From Bacteroidales bacterium (GTDB taxonomy: Bacteria > Bacteroidota > Bacteroidia > Bacteroidales > F082): a DNA stretch of 5,669 nucleotides. The translations under genes were made by a program, and so were the position numbers. Below, in pieces: positions 1 through 5,669 of the stretch. Below the pieces are notes generated by a model. It saw only the letters and a program-made list of their open reading frames with translations, did not search any database and was not told where the DNA came from. The stretch spans positions 1-5,669 of the forward strand of contig CAAGMM010000150.1 in assembly GCA_900771045.1 (NCBI GenBank), given 5' to 3'. Within the stretch, counting starts at the first letter, position 1; every line of letters starts with the position of its first letter.

Positions 1-27
1 CATAAGGGTTAGAATTGTCTTTTTCAT
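1..27 (-). CDS. Start of a downstream gene, probably a secreted or lipid-anchored protein (partial, cut by window edge)
   Basis: Reading the minus strand from 27 gives ATG and then an open frame to the window edge, encoding MKKTILTLM. A short lysine-rich start followed by hydrophobic residues is how Sec signal peptides begin, and the neighbouring peptidase starts similarly (MKKNIFLLAA). The ATG follows an A/T-rich stretch with no Shine-Dalgarno sequence, as is usual in Bacteroidota. The start lies 58 bases past the stop of the peptidase gene, with a strong terminator between, so this gene either depends on read-through or has a promoter I could not find. A second in-frame ATG at 3-1 is a less likely start because it would lose the charged N-terminus. 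Function cannot be told from nine residues; that it is a third paralogue or another T9SS cargo is only a guess. Confidence 0.5.
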
Positions 28-41
28 ATAATTTTTTTTTG

Positions 42-71
42 AAAAAAAGGGAGGCGTAAAATGCGCCTCCC
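42..71 (-). terminator. Rho-independent terminator of the gingipain-like gene
   Basis: A perfect 8-bp G/C-rich inverted repeat (GGGAGGCG at 49-56, CGCCTCCC at 64-71) encloses a 7-base loop. On the minus strand it is followed at once by seven T (48-42). The stem begins 14 bases after the TAA stop at 88-86. On the plus strand the stem is followed by AATATCATTG, not a T run, so it should work in one direction only. After the T run come a C and nine A on the minus strand, leading into the start of the next gene. Confidence 0.93.
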
Positions 72-85
72 AATATCATTGTTTA

Positions 86-3000
86 TTATTCAACGACGAT
101 TCTTTCAACTCCGGACTTAGAGTCGGTGGTGAGGCGGATGAAATAAACACCCTTCGACAGGCTGCTGATGTCGATGGCCTGTGAGCCTCTCACTGTGCCG
201 TTCAGCACTAACTGACCGACGCTGTTGTAGAACGAGTATTCGAATTCGGCGTCGCCGGCGTTGACGTGGAGCACGTCGTTGGCGGGATTAGGATAGATAT
301 CGAATTTGACTTCGGCTTCGTCTATGCCGAGAGGAGTCGTGACAACGATGATGGTAGGTGCTGAAACGCCGTCGGCATAAACCGCTGTGATGGCGTAGGT
401 GAAGACGGCTTTGCTGTATCCTTCTAATTCGTCAACGTAGAATGTCTCTGTCGTCTCTCCGATGGAGATGCCGTTACGTGTGATGGCGTATTTGACGGCA
501 TCTTCCGCAGCAGTCCAAGTCAGGGTTACGATGTTCCCTTCGACGTCGGCTTCGAGGTTTTCGACAGGCTCATGATGGATAGGTGACGTTCCGCCGCAGT
601 TGACAGTGAAGTCGCAGTCGCCTTGGTTGTTATCCTGGTGAATGACGGTTCCGTCTTCATACTTGATCGAATATGTGCATTCATATACCCACCAATCGTC
701 ACTGTCCTCGATGAAGGTGACCGTGACGTGAACGCTGTTGCCTATTTCGCGTTCGAATGTCTCACTCTGGCCATAATCAATAGTCATATACTCGTCAGGT
801 GTCCCGTCATCATAAACGACATGCAGTTTGTTGTTGCCCCAGCCATCGCCGTAGCTGTCTTGGAGGTCGAAGATGACGATGCAGGAGTTTTTCAAAGCGC
901 CGGAGCCTTCAGCTGTAAGTCCGCCGTCGGCAGTCAATGTGAAGGTGAGTGGCAATACTTCTAATTCAGAGCATGCCGCATCAACATTGACGATGAACGT
1001 GCAGGTGGCGACTCCGTCAGGAGCGATAGTGCCGAGTTCTACGGTGTCGTCGTCGATAGAGACATATTCACTCGTCGAGGCGATTGAGGCGACGGCGTTG
1101 GTGGCCATATAGTGACCGTTGTTTTTGAAGCTGACGACGACGGCGACGCTTTCACCGGGTGTGAAGCCGCCGGGATATGAATAGTTGTCGAATGCGAGAA
1201 CCGCTTCGCCGGCCGTGATGTTCACTTTGCCTTCCCATGTGTCGGAACCACAGATGGCGGTGGTCGTGATGCGGAACTTGGTGCCGTCGGCAACACCTGA
1301 CGCAATCTGATACTTGAAGCCGTTTATCACAACAGTCTCATCAGTATTGAGGACGCCAAACGAACCCGTGCCGTTGATGATGGTGACATTAGGATCGTCG
1401 CAGCTCAGAGTGATGTTCGTGGTTCCCGTTGTCGGGTCTGCGCCGACGTTCTTGAAGGTGATTGAAAGTTCGCTTTCGTCGCCGACGTGTACGTTGGCAG
1501 GAGTGTATTCATTCACTGAGATGTATGGGCCTTCCAAAGCGGCGGCAGGTATCTCTTCTATTGAAGGGATGAAACGCGGGTTTGTCACACAGAGGGTGAC
1601 GTCACCGCCGGTGATGATGGGCTCTATTTCAAGTTCGATGACACCAGTCTCGTCAACCATACCGGCACCGTGGAGGACACCGTCCTTTGAGAGAGCGACG
1701 TATGAACCGGGTTCGGCAGTGACCTCATAAGTGTTCATACCTATCGGGACGATGGCCATGTGTGAGATGTTGTTTTCGGTAGGTTGGACGCGGAAAGGCA
1801 TAATGGAGCCGTCGCCGAGGGCGTGGTAGGCCTGCCAGCAGTAGAGCGTGTTGATGTGCAGGGTGTTGCCGTTGGCTTCGGCAGCGTTGCAGGCAAGATT
1901 GCCGATGAACGGGATGGCGGAAACGGTATTATAGGCGTTGTCGTCCCAGATAGCGTCGTAGCAGCCTGTCGTGGTCTCAGACATTGGCGGCATTGTCCCG
2001 TCGGCATGTCCTGTTGCTCCGACGGCGAAATAGTAGTCGTTGAGCCAGTAGGTCGAAGGGCATGAACCGATGTAGGCGTATGCCGCCTTCTTCTCGGCAC
2101 GGACCATAGCCTCACCGAAGCAGGCGCCGGAGATGCCCCAGTCGGCAGCCTCGCAGCAGTTGCCCATGGCTAAGAAGTACTTGTGTTCGTTTGTCAGGGC
2201 GTTGACACCGCTGACGGTGAGTTGTGGATCTGCCCAGCTTGTGTTAGAACCGTGGGCGGTGTAGTTGGCAAAACCGACACCTGTATTCAGATGGTCGTAG
2301 CAGCCGCCGTAGTTGCTCGTGGTGTATTCGTAAACGTTGTTGAAACCATGTTCAGCATTATAATAGTAGTTGGTGGCGTACCAGATGGCGGGACGACCTA
2401 CCTTGACACCCCAGTTTGAGTCAGCACCGGCAATCAAAAGAACGTTACTCAGATAACTCGGATCTGGCATCGTATATTGTTCATACTCAAGAGATTTCTC
2501 GAGAATAGCTGCCAATTGGTCAACTGTCTCGGCGGGCATACGGCTGTGGTACATCTCCGGAAATTCGTCGCCGTCGGTACTCATATAATAAAGGTCGGTC
2601 ACGCAGTTTGTCTCGTTGCCGGTGGCACTGGCGGGAACCTGGGCTTTGTCGCCGATGATGACGACGAATGAAGGCGCGTCAGAAGTATATTTGTCCTTGC
2701 AGAAGGTCTTGATGGCGTCGGCCGTCGTCCCGATTTCGTCGGTGTAGTTCACATCCATATAGAACCCCTTGACGGTCTTCCAGTTGACCCATTCCTGAAT
2801 GGTGCTCTCGAACATACGGTTGGCGATGACCAACATCTTGACAGGTGACTGCCAGAGGTCGGGGTGCTGATCATAAATGTCGTCGCGCCAGTTGAACGTC
2901 TGACGATAGATGTTGGCGAAGTAGGGGCTGAACGTCCTCGCGAACTCGTTGTAGGCCGCTGTCTTGTCATAGCCGCCGTAGTTCACTTCGACAACGATGT

Positions 3001-3586
3001 CATTATAAACCTTGATGGTGTTGTTGACGGCATCGTAGGCGACAGGATTGATACTCAATGAGGCGATCTGTATGCCGCGCATCGTGCCCAACACTCTGAA
3101 GTTGGCGATAGGAAGTTCCTGATAGCCGCGAATGCTGTAGGCCTTCTCGTCGTAGGCAAACGGAATGTCCTCGGGTTTCTGATCCTTGCGGACGGCCGGC
3201 TGCTGCGGGACGAGCCTGTGAATGCCGTAGTCGTTGAGGTTGTAGGTGCTTGTGGAATAGCTCTTCACTTTAACGGTGACGTCATCGGCTCCGAGCGGAA
3301 GGGCGATGAGCTTGTTAGCCGCCGGCAGTGACGGCGTCCCCACTGAACCGCTCTGATAAGTGCCGTCCATCATAAGAGCCGAAAAGTCGCCTCTTACGGT
3401 GTTGACCTCGACGGCTTCGATGCCGCCAAACGAAAACGTGGCAGTGAAACCCTGCTCGTCGTTGCTGACACACTGCTGTGCCGACTTCGACCCATTCAAG
3501 TCAATGCGCCCCTGGGCCTTGGCTTGAAATTCCAACAGCATCCCTCCTAAAAGAAACGCCGCTAAAAGAAAAATGTTTTTCTTCAT
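86..3586 (-). CDS. Lys-gingipain-like secreted cysteine endopeptidase (family C25) with T9SS type A sorting domain
   Basis: This is a predicted extracellular cysteine endopeptidase of the gingipain family, 1166 residues, complete. Seen in order: signal peptide 1-24 with an A-K-A cleavage site before Q25; C25 pro-domain about 45-234; catalytic domain about 236-598; Ig-like C25 C-terminal domain about 600-685; two CARDB-like beta-sandwich modules about 688-795 and 796-895; an acidic module with YGDGWGNN about 900-998; fibronectin type III about 1004-1085; T9SS sorting domain about 1094-1166 (YPNPAND, then SLSKGVYFIRL). The predicted catalytic triad is C478 (in GNCC), H445 (in YTAHGS) and D389 (in IAGADS). 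T443 and D517 match the residues I recall as the lysine-binding pocket of Kgp, so cleavage after lysine is inferred. Pro-domain removal may occur near R234-D235. Kgp has a long adhesin region here replaced by other modules. The start is set by the signal peptide; there is no Shine-Dalgarno sequence. A promoter lies upstream and a terminator follows. A diverged tandem paralogue is located upstream. Family assignment is firm; specificity is inference. Confidence 0.95.
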   Translation of the reverse strand: MKKNIFLLAAFLLGGMLLEFQAKAQGRIDLNGSKSAQQCVSNDEQGFTATFSFGGIEAVEVNTVRGDFSALMMDGTYQSGSVGTPSLPAANKLIALPLGADDVTVKVKSYSTSTYNLNDYGIHRLVPQQPAVRKDQKPEDIPFAYDEKAYSIRGYQELPIANFRVLGTMRGIQIASLSINPVAYDAVNNTIKVYNDIVVEVNYGGYDKTAAYNEFARTFSPYFANIYRQTFNWRDDIYDQHPDLWQSPVKMLVIANRMFESTIQEWVNWKTVKGFYMDVNYTDEIGTTADAIKTFCKDKYTSDAPSFVVIIGDKAQVPASATGNETNCVTDLYYMSTDGDEFPEMYHSRMPAETVDQLAAILEKSLEYEQYTMPDPSYLSNVLLIAGADSNWGVKVGRPAIWYATNYYYNAEHGFNNVYEYTTSNYGGCYDHLNTGVGFANYTAHGSNTSWADPQLTVSGVNALTNEHKYFLAMGNCCEAADWGISGACFGEAMVRAEKKAAYAYIGSCPSTYWLNDYYFAVGATGHADGTMPPMSETTTGCYDAIWDDNAYNTVSAIPFIGNLACNAAEANGNTLHINTLYCWQAYHALGDGSIMPFRVQPTENNISHMAIVPIGMNTYEVTAEPGSYVALSKDGVLHGAGMVDETGVIELEIEPIITGGDVTLCVTNPRFIPSIEEIPAAALEGPYISVNEYTPANVHVGDESELSITFKNVGADPTTGTTNITLSCDDPNVTIINGTGSFGVLNTDETVVINGFKYQIASGVADGTKFRITTTAICGSDTWEGKVNITAGEAVLAFDNYSYPGGFTPGESVAVVVSFKNNGHYMATNAVASIASTSEYVSIDDDTVELGTIAPDGVATCTFIVNVDAACSELEVLPLTFTLTADGGLTAEGSGALKNSCIVIFDLQDSYGDGWGNNKLHVVYDDGTPDEYMTIDYGQSETFEREIGNSVHVTVTFIEDSDDWWVYECTYSIKYEDGTVIHQDNNQGDCDFTVNCGGTSPIHHEPVENLEADVEGNIVTLTWTAAEDAVKYAITRNGISIGETTETFYVDELEGYSKAVFTYAITAVYADGVSAPTIIVVTTPLGIDEAEVKFDIYPNPANDVLHVNAGDAEFEYSFYNSVGQLVLNGTVRGSQAIDISSLSKGVYFIRLTTDSKSGVERIVVE

Positions 3587-3659
3587 TGGTAAATGTGTTT
3601 AATGGTTATTAAATTTTATTTCCTTACAAAAAAATGTCAAAACACAACTCTACAGCTTG

Positions 3660-3690
3660 CAAAGATATGAATCTTTTTGTTAAAAACAAA
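3660..3690 (-). promoter_or_regulatory. Bacteroides-type promoter of the gingipain-like gene
   Basis: On the minus strand TTTG (3690-3687) is followed after 19 bases by TATCTTTG (3667-3660). This matches the Bacteroidota housekeeping promoter, a -33 TTTG and a -7 TAnnTTTG set 19-21 bases apart, recognised by the group's primary sigma factor. Transcription would begin a few bases past 3660, around 3652-3656, giving a leader of roughly 65-70 bases before the ATG at 3586. The leader is A/T-rich and lacks a Shine-Dalgarno sequence near the start. The region just upstream (about 3691-3712) has A/T runs that could act like an UP element. The site is predicted from consensus and position only. Confidence 0.75.
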
Positions 3691-3704
3691 AATATTTTTT
3701 TAAC
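3679..3704. repeat. Perfect 8-bp inverted repeat around the promoter -33 element
   Basis: GTTAAAAA (3679-3686) and TTTTTAAC (3697-3704) are perfect inverted copies separated by 10 bases. The -33 TTTG of the predicted promoter lies inside the spacer. The layout would suit binding of a dimeric regulator, or a weak A/U hairpin at the end of the upstream transcript. The surroundings are so A/T-rich that chance is a real alternative; only the GTTA/TAAC ends make it more than a homopolymer match. Confidence 0.4.
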
Positions 3705-3929
3705 TTTATTTTCCACGATGTGGCTTTTGTGAATTTTTCGAGACACTTTACACAGACGGGGTTTATAAATCGCTTTTCAGTGATTTTGAGCCTGTTTTCG
3801 AGAAGACTGACGGACGGAAGTCACAATCGTAGTGACGTGAAAATTCAGCCTAAAATAACCTAAACAGATTGTCAATCAAGGAAAACGCGAAACCGGAATC
3901 TACAGAAACCGCCACGAAACTTCGATTTC

Positions 3930-5669
3930 TCACCTTTTCACGATTTTCGTCGTCTTTATGCCTTTTTCACTGCAAATCTTCACAATATAAAGCCCTTCCT
4001 TCAAGCCGCCGACATCAATCTTTGTGAGTCCACTTGACGTGCCGTCCAAGACAAGCCGTCCGATGTTGTCGTAGATGAAATAACGGGCTTCGGCATCGCC
4101 GAAATCAATATTGACGGCATCGTCGGCCGGGGTGGGGTAGAGGTAGAAACCGCTGTCGGTCTCTTCAATGCCGACTCCTATTCCGACGACGACGCTGGCC
4201 GGCAGCGATTCTCCGTTCGCATAGACGGCATAGACGCTGTAGTTATATTCGATACCATATTGAATTTCATCGCTATAGGATATACTGGCAGTCTCGTCCA
4301 AGGCGGCTCCGTTGCGGGTTATCCTGTATTTGATCGCTCCGACCGGGGCTTCCCAGGTGAGGGTCACGGTGTAGCCCGTGACGGAAGCCTGAAGGTTCTG
4401 CACGGGTTCGAGGTCTATAGTTGAACCGCAGTTGACGTCAAACTGTCCGCCCTGCGGCCCATTGCTGATTATTTCGGTTCCGTCTTCGTAGTGGACTACG
4501 TACGAGCATTCGCTGTCCCAGTTGCTGCCGCTCTGCCATGTCATCGTGACGTGTGAACCGTGGCGGAGGCTGCGTTCGTATGTGGCGAATGGCTGTCCGT
4601 TGGGGACGTACATGTCGTCGGCCGGTGTGCCGTCGCTATAGACGACGTGCAGCCTCGAGTTGTCCCAGCCGTCGGACCATTTGTCGGCGAGGTCGAAAAT
4701 GACGAGGCAGTAGTTGCTGATGGTGCCCGTGCCGTCTGCCGAGATGCCTTCGTCGGCGCTGAGATGGAACAAGAGCTGTATCGTCTCGGATTCAGGGCAT
4801 TCGTCGGCTATCGACAAATGAAAGACTGCGGTGGCCGATCCGTCAGGGGCTATCGTCCCGACTTCTTCCTCTTCAAAACCGACATATTCGCTTGATGATG
4901 ATACCGAGACGACTGCTCCCGTCGCCATATAATGGCCTGTGTTTCTAAATGTCGCAGCCACCGTGACTCCCTCGCCGGGGGTGAACTCTCCAGGACATTG
5001 TGCGCCGGCGAACTCTATGACGGCCTTAGTCGCCGTGACGCTGAAGCCGTCATGCCATATCGCGGAACCACACGACGCAGTGACGTCGAAATATAACTTG
5101 CCTTCATCGGCGACGTCATTTGAGACGGCGTATTGGAAACCGTCAAGTTGCACGGCGGCTCCTGATTCGAGAGTTCCGAAAGTTGCGAAACCGTTTACAA
5201 TTGTGACAGACGGGTTGTCGCAGCTCAGTGTCACCGTCGTAGTGCCGTTTGTGGCATTCTCACCGATGTTTTTGAGTGTGATAGACATTTCCGTAGCCGC
5301 TCCGATGTGGGCTTCGGCAGGCGTGTAGTCATCAACGGTGACGTATGCCTCATCAAGAGAACCGACGGGGATCTCCTCGAGATGGGGGATACGTTGTGGA
5401 TGTGTCACGCAGAGCGTTATGTCGCCGCCAGGTGTGACTGCCTCCGTCTCAACGGTGAGCTTTCCGGTGGCATCGACAAGGCCGGTCCCGTAGATGACAC
5501 CGTCTCTCGACAATGCGACGTAAGAGCCCGGGTCGGCGGTGATGTCGTAAGTCGTCGCGCCTGCGGGTATAAGCGATATATGGTACACGTGGTTCTCGGA
5601 AGGACGCACGCGGTACGGCATAATGGAGCCGTCTCCGAGTGTGTGGTAGCACTGCCAGTAATACAGCGG
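3930..5669 (-). CDS. Gingipain-family (C25) secreted protein with T9SS sorting domain, C-terminal part; tandem paralogue (5' end outside window)
   Basis: The frame is open from the window edge to TGA at 3932-3930, giving 579 residues. The Met codon at 5621-5619 is internal: the 16 residues before it (including YYWQCYHTLGDGS) match the end of the catalytic domain in the neighbouring peptidase, where the equivalent Met is residue 596. Counting from that Met, the order is Ig-like C25 C-terminal domain (about 1-85), two CARDB-like modules (about 93-195 and 200-300), an acidic module with SDGWDN (about 303-400), fibronectin type III (about 404-480) and T9SS sorting domain (about 490-563, with YPTPADD and LKEGLYIVKI). 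Every module is shared with the neighbour, about half the residues matching by eye, so this is an ancient tandem duplicate. The full protein is probably near 1160 residues. The catalytic residues are not in view, so activity and specificity cannot be judged. No stops or frameshifts are seen, and no clear terminator follows. Confidence 0.93.
   Translation of the reverse strand, partial: PLYYWQCYHTLGDGSIMPYRVRPSENHVYHISLIPAGATTYDITADPGSYVALSRDGVIYGTGLVDATGKLTVETEAVTPGGDITLCVTHPQRIPHLEEIPVGSLDEAYVTVDDYTPAEAHIGAATEMSITLKNIGENATNGTTTVTLSCDNPSVTIVNGFATFGTLESGAAVQLDGFQYAVSNDVADEGKLYFDVTASCGSAIWHDGFSVTATKAVIEFAGAQCPGEFTPGEGVTVAATFRNTGHYMATGAVVSVSSSSEYVGFEEEEVGTIAPDGSATAVFHLSIADECPESETIQLLFHLSADEGISADGTGTISNYCLVIFDLADKWSDGWDNSRLHVVYSDGTPADDMYVPNGQPFATYERSLRHGSHVTMTWQSGSNWDSECSYVVHYEDGTEIISNGPQGGQFDVNCGSTIDLEPVQNLQASVTGYTVTLTWEAPVGAIKYRITRNGAALDETASISYSDEIQYGIEYNYSVYAVYANGESLPASVVVGIGVGIEETDSGFYLYPTPADDAVNIDFGDAEARYFIYDNIGRLVLDGTSSGLTKIDVGGLKEGLYIVKICSEKGIKTTKIVKR

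Larger units (their letters stand above)
3587..3929. other. Spacer between the two paralogous genes
   Basis: The 343 bases between the upstream paralogue's stop and the peptidase start hold no credible gene. The part nearest the peptidase (about 3587-3710) is very A/T-rich and holds its promoter and leader; the remainder is more mixed in composition. I found no G/C-rich hairpin with a T run on the minus strand that would end the upstream transcript. The best stem (GTCAC at 3820-3824 with GTGAC at 3832-3836) has only 5 bp and no T run. No tRNA, mobile element or long direct repeat was seen. Confidence 0.7.

Noticed and set aside
1314..1730. Plus-strand open frame of 138 codons, with similar ones at 623-964, 873-1112, 2477-2671 and 4939-5328
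   Set aside because: These lie wholly inside the two peptidase genes on the opposite strand. They arise from codon bias and low stop frequency in the antisense frames, show no domain features, and some occur at matching places in both paralogues simply because the sense proteins are homologous.
1741..2115. Minus-strand open frame of 124 codons in another frame, and similar ones at 2749-2970 and 5449-5652
   Set aside because: Their Arg/Pro/Ser/Thr-rich translations are typical of a shifted reading of a G/C-rich gene, and the main frame encodes conserved C25 sequence across the same bases.
3713..3723. Small palindrome CCAC-GAT-GTGG in the spacer
   Set aside because: Four base pairs with a 3-base loop is expected by chance, and no T run follows on the minus strand.
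3767..3786. Imperfect repeat AAATCGC/GTGATTT
   Set aside because: It pairs well only in plus-strand RNA, where no gene needs a terminator, and has a mismatch in the minus-strand transcript.
3820..3836. Stem GTCAC/GTGAC as terminator of the upstream gene
   Set aside because: The stem has only 5 bp with a 7-base loop, and on the minus strand it is followed by TTCCGTCC rather than a T run.
5619..5621. ATG taken as the start of the upstream gene
   Set aside because: The frame remains open to the window edge and the preceding 16 codons match the end of the catalytic domain of the paralogue, so this Met is internal and the real start is outside the window.
1..5669. CRISPR arrays, insertion sequences, tRNA or rRNA genes, phage or defence genes
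   Set aside because: No regularly spaced repeats, terminal repeats, transposase-like frames or RNA gene folds were seen; the window is almost completely filled by the two peptidase-family genes.

Overview
The window looks like a chromosomal segment from a member of the Bacteroidota, most likely the order Bacteroidales. The grounds are gingipain-family (peptidase C25) proteins ending in type IX secretion system (T9SS) type A sorting domains, a Bacteroides-type promoter (TTTG, 19 bases, TAnnTTTG), an A/T-rich leader with no Shine-Dalgarno sequence, and A/T-rich spacers beside more G/C-rich genes. No species can be named.

Everything supported lies on the minus strand. In transcription order (high to low coordinates): (1) 5669-3930, the 3' half of a C25-type secreted protein whose start is outside the window. 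(2) 3929-3587, an A/T-rich spacer with a promoter for the next gene. (3) 3586-86, a complete 1166-residue secreted cysteine peptidase closely resembling lysine-specific gingipain (Kgp) of Porphyromonas gingivalis. (4) 71-42, a strong intrinsic terminator. (5) 27-1, the first nine codons of a further gene that appears to start with a signal peptide.

The two large genes are tandem paralogues. Over the visible part they share the same module order: end of the catalytic domain, Ig-like C25 C-terminal domain, two CARDB-like beta-sandwich modules, an acidic 'DGW' module, a fibronectin type III domain, and a T9SS sorting domain. By eye roughly half the aligned residues match, so the duplication is old, or the copies have diverged under selection. 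The complete copy keeps the residues I recall as the Kgp catalytic triad and lysine-binding pocket. It lacks the long haemagglutinin/adhesin region of Kgp and carries about 300 residues of other modules in its place.

Both proteins would be exported by Sec, moved through the outer membrane by T9SS, and anchored to the surface or released, where they would degrade extracellular protein. Each large gene seems to be its own transcription unit, since a promoter lies between them and a terminator follows the second.
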